A stretch of 64,000 nt of DNA, taken from NCBI GenBank assembly GCA_022315425.1, contig JAIUPT010000020.1, positions 1 through 64,000 on the forward strand, written 5' to 3'. Numbering within the stretch: the stretch's first letter is position 1; the number at the start of each line of letters is the position of its first letter. Of this stretch, positions 21,731 through 33,788 are shown in pieces. A model generated the notes under the pieces. It made no database searches and was not told where the DNA came from. It saw only the letters and a program-made list of their open reading frames with translations. Position numbers and translations under genes: made by a program. Source of the DNA: Pseudevernia furfuracea (Eukaryota > Ascomycota > Lecanoromycetes > Lecanorales > Parmeliaceae).

Positions 21731-22187
21731 AACCTAACTAGTCTGTTCAGAGACTAGTTTTTGACCATTGAGATCAGATAATCCCTGCTAGAACCGTCTA
21801 ACCAACAGTTGCCTGCGCCCCTTAACTACCCACTGCTTGACCCACAACCCAGTAATTCACGGGATTCAGAGATATGTCAATTTTATTTGATTTGTAGTAT
21901 GAAACATAAAACGAGTCTGGTAAATCAAATCAGAAGCGAAAGCGATACCGAGGTTCAACGGATTGACCGATTGACTGCTTACTCCACCGTGGGAACTATA
22001 AGAAGGGCGATGGGTAACTGAAAAATCTCGTAAGATCTTCAAAAACTACTGTACTACAATATTCTCTACTCAAAAAACCGTTACCAAATACCTCAGTCAC
22101 TCTGTACCTATATATCTACTTTATTCCATCTGCGCTCTAGTCGTTTCCTCACTCTACATCGAGCTTTTTACGTCACTGTCGGGATAA
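21731..22187. promoter_or_regulatory. Divergent intergenic region, Zn2Cys6 gene and 22188 gene
   Basis: 457 bp between two divergent start codons, so it should contain both promoters. A pyrimidine-rich stretch near 22070-22160 probably lies in the 5' leader of the plus-strand gene. Confidence 0.45.
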
Positions 22188-24043
22188 ATGGCCGATCGCG
22201 GAGGATTAGACAGCGTTCTCCGATACGCCGTCTCAGGCGTAGCCGGTGGAATTGGTCTTGCATCTGAAAGCATCCATGCTCGCAAGGAAAAGAAGAAAGC
22301 CAACTTGAATGTCACAGCGAACAGCAGCAGCACCCCAATCCTCCCACAGGAAAATAGCACTAGCGCTAACGCCTCAACTTCGCCGCAGGAAGAAGGTGCA
22401 GATGAGGAGACATTTATCGAACAAGACGACGAAAAGCAATGGGACCTCGACGACGCACAGCAAGGACTTCCCGGCGGTGCATCTTCAGACGAAGAGCTTC
22501 CCGAGTGTACCGCTGGTGTAACATCGGCGCCGAACAAGCCAAACCCAGACGAAGCAAGCATCACAGAGGCATTCCTAAAACGCTACCCCCCACCAGCGCC
22601 TATCGACGATGCGCAGCCCTTCCCTCTACCCGTGATCCTCCCCCAACGCAGACCCAAAGACCGCACTCGCGGTTTCATCAGAGCGTACGCGCCCGAGCTC
22701 GAGATACGGGGAATCGACCAAGCCATGTTCCTCAATTTCTTAGAAACCTTTGAAAAGGCCAGCGAAGCCAGCCCCTGGATCAACGCCATCAACTTAGCCG
22801 GTATAGCAACAGCCTTCATACCAGATGGATTCGGAGTCGGCCTAGCCGTAGGCATTGCGATTCAAATGTCTGTAAAAGTAGCCATGGACTTACAATCTCG
22901 GTCACGAACCAACACCTTCATCGACAAGATCAACGACGAGTTCTACCGCCCCCGAGGGCTCTATTGTCTCGTCATGACCTGGAGTCCCGAATCATCCGAA
23001 ACATCCAGCGCATTTGACCTCACGTCCACCATCACCGCGAAGTCAAGGTCCGATTCCTCAAGGCCATCGAAGTTCGCGAAGAAATTTTCCAAGTCGAGTG
23101 GGACAACTTATGCCGACATGGGATTCCCCGAAGTAGCTCCGCTCATATATCCCGCGCTTGACAACCTAGCAGAGCAACAGGGCGAAGATGCCGTCAGGAA
23201 GCGCGACAAGCTTAGGAAGAAGGCGAAATTCGTTGATGACTACTGGGACAAGAGGGCGCAAGCCAAATACGTATGTCATTTCATTTCATTTCCTTTCAAT
23301 ATTGGTGTCTCGCGGCTGATGATGGTCGCGTTGCAAGATTGGCAGGCATCCAGACAGTGTCTTAGCCCAGACCCCAAGGCCAAAATTTACATCACGCTAT
23401 GCCGATCCAAACCACCCGGCAAGCAGCGGTTCATTGATTTCACTCGTCACGGGCGGGTATATCAATCCCCCAGCTGTGCAACAAGGAGGAGGCATGCGAA
23501 GGGGCCTTGGAGGCCTACTTGAAGGCGCAAGGGGAGGCTCACCTGGAGGTTACAGCGGCAATCAAGCGTACGTGGGCCGAGGCGGAGGCCTCGGAGGAGG
23601 CTTGGGAGCGCTTCTGAACCGAAAAGAAACCTACGACAGGAGCGGGCGGGGAATAGGCGGTAGATCCAGAAGCGGAGAGGGGATGCAAACGCAACAGGGC
23701 GCAGGTACCGAAGGGCAGGGATACACGCAAGAACAGACTCACGCAGACACGTACGGCGGACGCGGAATGAACACGCCAGGGGAATTTGGAGGCGACAGAG
23801 GAGGAAGAGGAGGTATGGACATAGGTGGCGGGCTGGGGCTTGGCAGTGGCCCGTTGGGGCTTCCCATTCCCACACCACAAATGGCGATGAAGAAGTTGTT
23901 GAAGAAGGTGAGTCGTTGATGACTAGAGAAACACATATATTGACCAGGCTGCTTAGGATGTCTTGTATCTCGTGATTGTCAACATGCCTTCCGAAGCCGA
24001 GATGGCTGCTGCAATGGCTGCGACCGAAGGGCAAGGGCGTTAG
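22188..24043 (+). CDS. Conserved fungal protein of unknown function, Gly-rich C-terminal half
   Basis: Predicted exons are 22188-23270, 23371-23907 and 23957-24043, giving 568 aa. Residues ~1-150 are disordered, with acidic and Pro-rich parts. Residues ~154-265 form the conserved core (RPKDRTRGFIRAYAPELE, FLETFEKASEASPWI, NDEFYRPRGLYCLVMTW), with a hydrophobic Gly/Ala stretch between. A second conserved block crosses intron 1 (KFTSRYADPNHPA...LISLVTGGYINPP). Residues ~410-530 are rich in Gly and Arg. The last exon encodes DVLYLVIVNMPSEAEM. I recognise the layout from many ascomycete genomes but know of no established function, and no catalytic motif is visible. The intron 1 acceptor at 23370 was chosen because the three upstream AGs tested give a stop or the wrong frame. 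Confidence 0.8.
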
Positions 24044-24189
24044 AATGAGTAGTGTTATAAACAACGACTCGTGATGCTAGGTTTTTATCTCGTTCCATAC
24101 CGGTCATCATTTCTTGGTTCAAAGAGTTTATCCATTTTATATCAGCCCGATCTCTTTACAAACCAGATCAAGATTCCTCTTGTTAGTGT
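24044..24189. other. 3' flank of the Gly-rich protein gene
   Basis: Non-coding. Confidence 0.5.
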
Positions 24190-24600
24190 CCTTAATTCGC
24201 ACGTGACAAATGAACCAAATCGACAAAACATGAGGCTATACAAGGCTATACAGAACTCGTAGATAGTTGATTGGGCCGTCCAACGTCAGGATTCTGAGCC
24301 AACAGATGCCTGACCAGGCGTGTTCTCGTACCCCAGCGCTAGAAAACTCCCATGCTTGTAGAAGCACTGACCTGGAGTGAAGACGAAGCTATATACAGGC
24401 GTGGGCGGGCGGGACGAAAGAATGCTTTTGCTCTGAAAGAGATCAATTCGAATGAAGAGTCAAACGCTAGTAGAATGTAGCTACTTATGCTGCTCCCAAA
24501 CGAGACCTATCCCCTGCAAAGGACACGTCTAGCAAATCCATGAATAGCATCAAAAACCCGTCATGCGATATGCGATATTAAGGCCCACTAACCCCCTGTC
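24190..24600. repeat. Dispersed ~0.4-kb repeat, copy 2
   Basis: Matches copy 1 over most of its length. It shares with the 38-kb copy an extra left block, CACGTGACAAATG followed by ATCGACAAAACATGAGG. GGCTATACA is duplicated at its left end. Confidence 0.7.
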
Positions 24601-24709
24601 AAGCAGGGCCGAACAAAAATTGCCCCTAATCGTCGATGACCCTCATACTGCTATACCCACTCCGGCACTGATCGTTCTCATCTCGTCACGAACGGTGATA
24701 GGAACGACT

Positions 24710-24850
24710 GAATATGTAGTTGAGATGTCTCAACGCCAGGGCAAGCAGCAAACAGAGGCCCGAACAGTTATATTCACGTACCCCAGCGCCACGAAAACTC
24801 CGATACTTCCAGCAGCATAGATCTGGAGTAAGACTGAAGCTCTTTACGTG
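24710..24850. repeat. Dispersed repeat, copy 3 (partial, diverged)
   Basis: Shares CAACGCCAGGGC, CGTACCCCAGCGCCACGAAAACTCC and ATAGATCTGGAGTAAGACTGAAGC with copies 1 and 2, in the same order and orientation. It lies ~380 bp upstream of the MFS gene fragment. Confidence 0.6.
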
Positions 24851-25233
24851 CAAGTCCTCCCGCAACACAGAAATGGCTGAGCGCCTCGACGAAAAAGCAG
24901 CTTGGTACCGCTTCAGGGACATGCGGGCGCCGACGGCCATTAGTTCTGTCCAAGATCCTAGCCCATCGACCCCCTCGGGCCTATCGCACGAACGCCTCCG
25001 AATGCGACCCAGAGTGTGAAAAGTACCGCGCCAAATACTAACTCCTCCAATTGCGGCAAATGTGTTGTACTGTGAAGGACCGCAAGGTTGCAGCTCTGCC
25101 GACTTGGAACGCCGATTATTTCTGCGGCATAACCACTTATCGCGACGCGAGGACACTTGGTCTCGATGTGGTAGTGCCGGTTGTCTTACGCTTGTTATAT
25201 GTCTCTGCCGTGTAAGCTTGCTAACCTCTACAG

Positions 25234-25475
25234 CTTGGAGGCGGTGTGCTTAGTGACTGTTGGCGAGCAGACGAACGCGGTCGTGCGATTAGCATCTACA
25301 GTCTTGCTCCCCTTCTTGGGCCTGCCATTCGTCCCATAGCAGGAGGCTTTATTACTCAGAACACAACTTGGAGATGGGCTTTCTGGGCCACCCCGATTGC
25401 CGATGGTCTGATACAATTGATGGGCTTGTTCTTCCTCAGGGAAACATATGCACCCAAGTTACTTGGTGTGCTTAG
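25234..25475 (+). pseudogene. Fragment of an MFS drug-transporter gene (DHA1-like)
   Basis: An open stretch of about 80 codons matches the middle of a fungal DHA1-type MFS transporter. It reads GGGVLSDCWRADERGRAISIYSLAPLLGP, then PIAGGFITQNTTWRWAFW and FFLRETYAPKLL. Full-length proteins are ~500 aa. Here no matching sequence is found before or after, and the frame ends at 25497. Just upstream, GTAAGCTTGCTAACCTCTACAG carries a donor, branch site and acceptor within only 22 nt, which suggests a deletion inside an old intron. The fragment lies ~400 bp to the right of a dispersed-repeat copy. I regard it as non-functional. Confidence 0.7.
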
Positions 25476-25497
25476 TCCAAAATATGTAACGCTGTGA

Positions 25498-26401
25498 GCC
25501 CGAACGGGAGGAGAGACGTTCCTCGATTTCTGAGAATGAGCTGGGTGAGCCATAGAAAAGTCCGTACAACAGTTCGTTTGTGGCCACTCAATGCAGCGGC
25601 TCGAAAGACGGGATGATATATATATCAAATTTGCAACTCCTAGATGCGTTCAGGCGACACGCGAGCTGAGTTCAGGGTACTCGATATTCGTTTCCTCCCT
25701 TTTCAATTGAGGTCTGTCGTGCCCCCTCAATCCAAATCATGCAATTCGCAGTTACAAGTCGAAATGCAAAGAGTTCTCTAGGTGAGTTAGACCTCTTCTT
25801 ATGGCCGCGAGATGGTAGAGCCTGAATGGTTGCAGAACTTGGGGTCCCGCTTCGTACTTCACGGTACATCGGGAGTAAGAAGAGCAAGCGGGGTGACAAT
25901 TTTAAGCAGGAAACCTCGTTTGATCACCATAACGAATTCCGAGGTCCTCAATGTGCCCAAAATCCAGGCCGACGGATCCAACTCTTTCCTGCACATGAGA
26001 TGCATAAACAACGAGAGGGGTAGGGTTGTTGAGCTTGATAATTCCGTTACATGTGCAAACCTTGCAATGTATATCGAAAGCTGTCCATATGAATTTATAT
26101 AGCCTACCTTGGACTATTCTCACAAGTCCCTGCGTTCTGGCCTATTGCGGGCCATACTTTATCACTCTTCGACAGACATTGCAAGAAAGATTTACTAAAA
26201 AAAGGGTGTCACTTTGATGTAGGCAGGTAAAAAATGGAAAAGTTTGAACCAAAGATACTTCCACGAGCGCGAGACCGCAAGTGCGCTCGAGCTCTGATGC
26301 TAGCTATGAGCGATCGGTCGTACAAAATAAGCATTGGGAAAGGTTATCTAGATGCTTACAGGCCACTTCGCCACTCAACAATCTTCCTCGGACACACAAA
26401 A
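25498..26401. other. Intergenic, nothing recognised
   Basis: Only short frames without family features. It holds the 3' flank of the Dal5-like gene. Confidence 0.5.
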
Positions 26402-28110
26402 TCAAGTCTGGAACCTCCAACGCGGATCCTCATCGCCCAGCCACTCGTCATCTCCCACCCCGACAAGTCTTGCATCCCTCTCGCCATTTTCCCTTTTGCG
26501 ATTCTCTGCTCTCAATATTGCCCACAGTGTTCCAACGACCAGAACATTCGCGCACAAATAACCTAACGCAAAGCCATGTCCTAGAAAGTACCTTGGTCCA
26601 TCCGTGGCTCGATAGAGCTGCGTGCCTAGGACAGCACCTAAGTTTCCGATGGAGATTTGCATTGCATTCGCCGTTGCACGCTTGGTCTGTCCGCTGACAT
26701 TGTTGGCAGGCCAAGAAAGCACAATGGCGGTGGCAGGATAGATTCCACCTGCTGCCAGGATTGTGCCGAAATAGGCTACCCCGACTTTTGTCTCTGTGAG
26801 TAGAATGATGTACCCTATGATCGCGAGACCGGCAGAGCCCATGATGAATGGCGCTCTCATCTTAAAGCGTTCGGACAAAAGCGCGACCGTGATAGTAACA
26901 GCGGTAGCGAAGGCGTAGGGCGGCACGGTGAGTAGTTGGGCTTGGGCCGAGGTGAAACCCAATTCTTTGATGATCGTTGGAAGAAAGAGCGAGAGGGTGT
27001 AGAGAGGGAGACTCATGGTGTGGAAGCCTAGACCGTAGAGCCAGACTTTTGGATCTCGCATAGCCCTCAAGACATTGCCCCATGTGAAACCCTCATTCCT
27101 TGTAGCGTCATTGCTGGCCTCTAGACGGGCATGGACGCATGCCCTTTCTTTTTCCGTAAGGAATGTGGCAGTCGATGGATAATTCGCAACGAAGCGGTAG
27201 GATATTAGGGAGACCAGCACCGTCAGGATTCCCTCAAGGATGAAGATCCATCGCCAGCCGTGTAGGCCGCCGACGCCGTTCATGTGGGCGATACCCTAGG
27301 TATATTAGATCAACCATGAACGTACTTCGAAATAGTCACGTACCCATGCGAGGACACCGCCGAACGCGCCAGCAAGAGACGCGGCACTGAAGAACAGTGA
27401 GATGCGAAAATGCTGCTCTTCTCGCCTATACCACATGGAGAGGTAAAACACGACGCCCGGAAATAGTCCGCTCTCCGTCATACCGAGAACAAAGCGGGCG
27501 GCGAAGAATCCGGCCATGTTTTGAGTGACGCCCAGCAGCGTTGCAACCACGCCCCAAGCGAGTGTGAGTGTAGGAAGCCATACTTTGGGCGATGTCAGTT
27601 TCAAAACAACATTGCAAGGTATCTTCTTGCGTCAGTCCATAATACGAAGCTGGTCACTCGAGTCAGACCCACTTCGAAGAGGACATAGCCGATGAAATAT
27701 AAGGTCAAGCCGGTGAGGTACTGGTTCCCGGCTGTGGAAGTTGGTCAACGTGGTCCAGGTCTAACGACCACAAGGCTTGTGCAGCCTACTCATATGCAAA
27801 TCTACCACCAAACCCTCGACACGCGCATTGGCAACTAATATCTTGTGAGCGATCGAAGCAGAGAATGATAAAGTTAGAGATGCCTACCATTGCTGCGGTC
27901 GAGGAAAGACAAGAGAAACAACAGAGTCAAAGCGGGCAATAGTTTCTGATCAAGCTTCCGCAGTAAAGCCTTCTGGTTGATGCCATAGTATACGTCTTGA
28001 CCATCTTCAGACCCGCTTGATGGAGATAAGGCAGCTCTGTGCTTTTGATCCTCTGCGTACAACGCGCCGTCATGTAACTCGGAAGTGATTTGCTTCTCGG
28101 GTTCCGACAT
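26402..28110 (-). CDS. MFS transporter, Dal5/Tna1-like anion:cation symporter
   Basis: Predicted exons on the minus strand are 28110-27888, 27834-27790, 27731-27673, 27622-27344 and 27295-26402, giving 499 aa. All joins keep frame. Family hallmarks are FLLSFLDRSN-VANARVEGL across intron 1, NQYLTGLTLYFIGYVLFE-IPCNVVLKL across intron 3, MTESGLFPGVVFYLSMWYRREEQ and GVGGLHGWRWIFILEG. About twelve membrane segments are expected. Relatives import allantoate, nicotinate, cysteine, biotin precursors or other small organic anions with protons. The gene is transcribed away from a TauD-type dioxygenase gene with 439 bp between start codons, so shared regulation and a common substrate are plausible. No defect is seen. 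Confidence 0.87.
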
Positions 28111-28549
28111 GCTTCACAATACTCGTAGTAACTTAAACTCGAATGATAAGAATGATCTAAGCAAAGTCCTGAACATGCCAAGAAAAGGGTCCAGAAGTCG
28201 GATATCCACCATAGACCCCACTTAATGGAACTCAGGTACCTTACCTATAGACCCGGTAGCTTGGTTATTATCGCACCAATAACGAGTAACAACACATTTC
28301 TCCAAAACCGCAGCCTTCCACTTCCTCCAACATCATTGGTACGAATACCAACCTGCTGCACCATTATTTCTTGTCGCTCATCATCATCACCCTTAGGACA
28401 ATTATGACGTCCATTAGCCCCTTCGCTCTTTGTAGCGCAGGACGAGTCAGCGTCAATGTACCATTGCTGTTGACAGCTCCATCCTTCCTTCTTCCCACCC
28501 ATTCATCAGCTCTCACATCTTCTCTTTCAACCGAAAAACACACTCAATC
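28111..28549. promoter_or_regulatory. Bidirectional promoter region, transporter/dioxygenase pair
   Basis: 439 bp between two divergent start codons. The right half is pyrimidine-rich (CACTTCCTCC, CATCATCACCC, TCCTTCCTTCTTCCCACCC), as in fungal 5' leaders. No regulator binding site is claimed. Confidence 0.5.
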
Positions 28550-29907
28550 ATGGCACCAGGACTGACAGAGACCTCCCCGAACCATACTCCTACCATTAAA
28601 AACCTGGCGCCGCGGTCCATCTTCCCTGATGGCATCAAGACCTCGGGGCAGCATCCCCCTCTATACCACCAACTCAGCCCTTTCGGAGACTTCCCACATG
28701 ACATCACTGGCGCCACAGTATGGGACGCAGATGACTACAAATACAATCCTGAGCGATGGACACATTGGTTCACGGACGAGGAGGTTGCAGAGATGAGTCT
28801 AGCTGCCGACAAGTTTAGGGATGCTGGGATTCCTTTGACAGGGATATCAAAGGTTGCTTTTCAAGATAATCATGTCGACAACGAAACCTGACAAGCAATA
28901 GGACAACTACCATCTTCCTCGCCTCTCTAGTTTTCTCGAGTCCGTGCGCAACGAACTCCTGAATGGCAAGGGCTTCATACGATTCAAGGGCTTCCCCGTG
29001 GAGAAATGGGGGAACCATAAGTCAGCTATCGCATATATGGGATTGGGTACGTACTTGGGATACTTTGTCAGTCAAAATGGAAAGGGTCATGTACTCGGAC
29101 ATGTGAAAGATCTGGGAGACGATGCGAAGCAAATTGACAAAGTTAGGATATATCGGACGAATGCACGGTATGTGTACTGCTGTTCAAACGGTCTCTTGTA
29201 GCACAAGTATCGATTGACACTACGATAGCCAATTCTTCCATGCAGACGACTCAGACCTGGTGGGCCTGCTCTGCATTGCGCGAGCTTTCGAAGGCGGAGA
29301 GTCTGACATCACTTCCGTGCACCATGTCTATAATGTCCTGAGAAGAGAAAGGCCCGATGTGCTCAAAACCTTGACCGAACCAACATGGTACTTCGACCGG
29401 AAAGGTGAAGTCAGCAAGGGCGAGGACCCTTATATCCGAGCGAGCGTCTTCTACCTTGAACCCGGGGGAAAAGGTCGGGTATACTGCAAGTGAGGCCATC
29501 TCGTACATACTTTCCCTTGGAGTCTCGCTTACGCTTCTTCCAGATATGACCCCTACTTTATCCGTTCCTTAGAGCGCTTTTCCTCCGCCGGCATCATACC
29601 TCCCCTAACTCCTGCCCAGCTCGAAGCTGCCGACGTCCTCGAAGCCACCTGCAAACGGCTCGCGCTACACATGATCCTCGAAGTTGGCGACATACAATTC
29701 TTGTCGAATGAGCATGTACTGCATGCGAGGACTGAATACAAAGACCATGCGCCACCAGCACCGAGACGGCATCTGATGCGATTATGGTTGGCGACGCCAG
29801 AAAGCGAAGGGGGATGGAAATTGCCGTTCCACGATAGCGAAGAGAAGAAACGAGGCGGCATACAAGTGGATGATGTGGCACCTGTAGCACATCTGGATGC
29901 AGAATAG
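28550..29907 (+). CDS. TauD/TfdA-family Fe(II)/2-oxoglutarate dioxygenase
   Basis: Predicted exons are 28550-28852, 28902-29167, 29229-29489 and 29544-29907, giving 397 aa. The iron-binding triad is visible: H194-X-D196 in QFFHADDSD and H337 in NEHVLHART. Arginines follow in PRRHLMRLWL, where 2-oxoglutarate is normally held. Other family stretches are GKGFIRFKGFPVEKW, GYFVSQNGKGHVLGHVKD and IRASVFYLEPGGKGRVYCKYDP. Fungal members oxidise taurine or other sulfonates, releasing sulfite, or act on other small acids. The substrate here is inferred only from family and from the divergent Dal5-like transporter. Yeast has a comparable neighbourhood (JLP1 close to the transporter YCT1). The gene appears intact. 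Confidence 0.87.
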
Positions 29908-29970
29908 TTAAACGACATGCCCCTTGTATTCCTACATATATCAATGAACATTCACGGCTAAGCATGGTGT

Positions 29971-29990
29971 CCCCCCCCCCCCCCCCCCCC
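29971..29990. repeat. 20-nt poly-C tract
   Basis: An uninterrupted run of 20 C followed by GGG, 63 bp downstream of the dioxygenase stop codon. Length may be affected by sequencing error. Confidence 0.8.
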
Positions 29991-30528
29991 GGGATTTCTG
30001 CATCAGCCAAAACATCGTCCTCTCTGAGTTGGAGGACACTGGCAGCTTTTCATTCCATCCATAGATATATCGATATCAGACGGCATGTGGACTCGCCTCC
30101 ATATCTTTTACAGTCCCAACAAATAGTAAGAGATCAATGTATGTCCAAAGAAATGCCATGCAACAATCCAATGGCATTGTTTGGATTGTCTTTCGTGTAC
30201 TCGACTGCATGTTCGCTATTGATGGTAAGAAAAATGTAGCAAAAAATCCATGCGTAGAGGGAACTTCAACTTCTCTAAAACCCACAGGAAGAAGCTACAT
30301 CCTTGCCATTTACGCTTTATTTTCGTGGATGTCGAAACCCCCATTTCCTTCCAACGTGATCCAAGGGGGTGTTCGGGGAAATTTCATGACATTCTTGGCA
30401 ACACACGCCTGAACTTCTCTCGGAATTATTGACGCGCTCTCCATTAGGTACCCTTCTCACTTTCCCCACCTCCGGACTCAGCTCCTTTACTGGCGACATA
30501 TAACGCTGCACGAAAAGCAATCACAAAC
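29991..30528. other. Intergenic between convergent genes
   Basis: Non-coding. It holds the 3' ends of the dioxygenase and the AAA ATPase genes. Confidence 0.5.
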
Positions 30529-33500
30529 CTACCAATCCCCGTCTTCATCATCATCCCCAGCCCGCGCTTGCTCCTCCTCTTTGCTGTTGTTCCCTTGCTT
30601 CAGCTTGAGGAGCTCCAGTTCGAGTTCCAATTGCCTGACTTTGTCACCGCCAGCCTCAACCTTCCTACCCTCATCAGCCCTTGTATCTCGACTGCCGACA
30701 CCACGCCGAGCAGGAGTCCTCCTCTGAGATCGAGGAACGAAGTCCTGGGTCTGAGATCGCCCGAGGGACATTGCCGGGTGACTGTCCTTCCGAAGCTCTT
30801 CCCGTGCCGCCAGAACGCTCCAAGTGTCTTCTGAAATATTGTGTATATCGCTGATGTAATCATCGAAATGCGCGCTCGTCTTAGCCACACGTTCAAAATG
30901 TTTGGCTTTGAGCAGCGGCCTTTCAAGGTTCTGGCCTTGCTTCATTTCGTAGAACTCCCAATTAGCGAGCGCCAAAGCGGTTTGGAAGGCGTTTTTAATC
31001 TGCCGGCCGTTCCAGTGGCGGGACGGTTTGTTCTCGTTGTCGAGCCAATGTCGTTCGGCGAATTTGCGGATCTCGTCTTCTGAGAAATCGAGTGGGAGAC
31101 CGGATTTTCGAAGGCGCAAGAGGCTGCGCTCCCATATCTGCAGGGTGGCTGCTTCGTTGAGTTTGGGGTAGTAAAGGCTGACGTGGATGCGGGATCGGAA
31201 TGCTTCGTCGAACTCGCCGACGCGGTTGGTGGTTAGGATAATAACGCCGGAAAAGTATTCGAGGACTCGGAGGAAGACTGTGGGAAGCTCAGCGACTGTA
31301 CCACATCAAACCCTATCACACGCTGAAGCTGACCTGAAACAAGACCGTTCCTTGTGATATCTCCTTTCTCTCTTTTAGCCAGAAAAACATCCGCTTCATC
31401 CAGAAGTAGAACACATCTCCATCTGTGTGCCAGCGCGCAATATTCTTGAAGCGTTTCCTCGGCTTCTTTGGCTTGTGTGCTGACATCGCCACATGTAATC
31501 GGTAGCAGAGGTCTCTTGAGCTGCGCTGCCACGCACTCGGCTGTGGATGTCTTTCCCACTCCGGGGGCGCCATGAAGAAGTATGATAAGGCCTTTGCCCT
31601 TTCCTTTGACGACATCCATTTGAAACTCGTCAGGATTCTCCCTTTGTTCACCAGATGCCTGCTTCGCATCTCTGACCTGGTTCTTGACAACTGCTTGAAG
31701 AAGCTTTTTGTGGCCCTCCGGCAGTACCAGATCCTCGTACCCACCGGCAGTCATTCCCACTTGGTCCGGAGTTACCTCACCGACTAAATTGATGTTGAGT
31801 GGGAACCATTTGCGGTTAATCATGGCATAGCCATAAACTCGAAAAGGGAGTAACGCGACATAATCGTCAGAGAGAGACGGTTCGAGAATGCTTCGGTTTT
31901 TGAGTAGCGTAGTGGAATTGACGAAATCATTTCGGCGGTCCATATCGATAGTGGAGTCATCGAACACGTCTGAGAACAGATGTTTGTCGCGCTCGACAGG
32001 AAGAGGATCAAACACCTCTCTACGGTCAGCTGTAGTCGGTACGCCTATGACCCTACCTCCGATTTTTAACTTCCACTTCTCAAAAGCTTTCCGATAATGA
32101 GACACAGCAGCGGCTTGATCTAAGATGACCTCACTGTGAAGCTAACGGGTATGGAGTTAGCGGCAAATAACGAAGTCTAGATAAATGCACTGGGTATTGG
32201 ATGGTTCAAGTACCTCTTCATCGTGGATGGTGTAATTCCATACGTTGTAATCGAAGATTTCTCTGCTCTCTCTTAGCGTCATACCTGAGTAACGTTTATG
32301 GGTGCCATTTGCAAACTGCGTAAAACGTCGTCCCCTTTCAACCATGGCTCGGTGGACCTTTTCGTGTTGCGGATGACAGAACGACGGACATACTTCAAGT
32401 GCGTCCACATCTCGTTTACCAGTGTATGTTGGGATAACAAATCTTCTTGACTTCGGTCCCAATCTGTTTCCATCGAAGTCAGTTGAAAAGCAGTCAATGA
32501 TGAAAGGCGTCATGTTTGAAGACGAGCCGCGGAGGGTGTCGCGGGCTTTTTCCTCAGTTTCTGATTCCTCCTCCCAACTACGATCATTAATTGCATTGAA
32601 GCCTGACGCGTTGACGGTATCGAGAACTGGTCGTCCGCCAGTGACGTGAAGGACCCGATAAGCTTGGTATGTACTTATTTCATCTGGAGATTCCCTTGTA
32701 TAGACCAAGTCACCCGGCTGGTAAAGCAGCCACAGATGCTCAGAGGCGACCTCCTTGAGACTTTGGTTGGCAACCTGACGCTTCACATCGAAGATATCTT
32801 GCATATCCGTATTCATGAAGTCCACGAGACAACGAAGTTGTTCCCTCTCCGCTTTCGCGCGGGATGCGTCCATAGTACTGGCGGGCGGCGCAAGTCTCGC
32901 AGCATCTGCACTTACTTCTCCTATTTCTGGCATGGGCTTCGTACCTGAATTACTGACTCCATTGTGGGTTTGGTTGGTGTCTGACTGATCAGACGGACCT
33001 AAACTTGCTTCCACCTGATCGAAAGTCACTTCGGCATCCTGTAGGGCCTGTCTTATTTCCGTCTCATAAGCAACGAGGTACTTGAATGGGCGCAACCAGA
33101 CATTTTTTTGTTCTGGAAAATCCGTACCCGTGCAATCACCTAATAAATTAAGAAGAACTCTCGAGTTGATGGCAAGACGGTATGCGGTCTGAAACAACGG
33201 GTCTTCCGCTTGGTTTGAAATGCCACTGCCAGGCTTGTCATTGTGTCTCGTACTCCTTCGTCCAGCTGAACGTCGTCCTACTCTACCATGCCCCTTTGAA
33301 GAAACAATGAGAGTTGGTAGTTTTGGTTCGATCCCGCATTCCTTTTTGACCTCTCGCCATTCCCACGGGGGCACTCGGTGAATTCTGGCTTCCTGTGTTT
33401 GCATGTCGTTTTCATCCACCTTGGACTCCTGGGCCGTATGTTTATTATTGCCCACGCCTGATTCAGTGCTGTAGTGATAGGAAATGTCAGCAGTCTCGTT

Positions 33501-33788
33501 TTTGAAGGGAGCTAGCGCGAGAATTTACGTCTGTCGGCACTGGAGTATGCTCAATTCGCTCTCCACGATGCATAGGTGCTTCTTAAGGAGGGTCGTGTAT
33601 TCGTCGTGGTGGAGGTTTGTATCTCCAGGACGCCTATGGTGATTTGAACTATCGATATCGCTGCCCCTTAGATTTGACTCTGGGGTTCGAACGTTTTGGT
33701 CGTTTCGGAGTTCGGCACCCAAAGATAACGGCATGGTCGAAGACTTAGACGTCTCGGGCTGCCTAGGGTCTTCTGGGGCAAACACCAT
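30529..33788 (-). CDS. AAA+ ATPase with long N-terminal region (DUF7025-type layout)
   Basis: Predicted exons on the minus strand are 33788-33529, 33468-32214, 32141-31334 and 31277-30529, giving 1023 aa. Residues ~1-230 are mostly low-complexity and charged. Residues ~240-500 form a globular part (LWLLYQPGDLVYTRE, FVIPTYTGKRDVDALEVCPS, VERGRRFTQFANGTHKRYSG) typical of a large fungal AAA family. The single AAA module has Walker A GAPGVGKTS (~696-704), Walker B CVLLLDEADVF (~748-758), sensor-1 ILTTNR and arginine-finger region FDEAFRSRIH. A C-terminal lid and an acidic coiled-coil end (LELELELLKLKQ) follow. Biological role is not known. The gene is divergent from the DUF7708 gene (729 bp apart). 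Intron 2 was set at 72 nt because its GCTAAC branch site fits. Confidence 0.85.
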
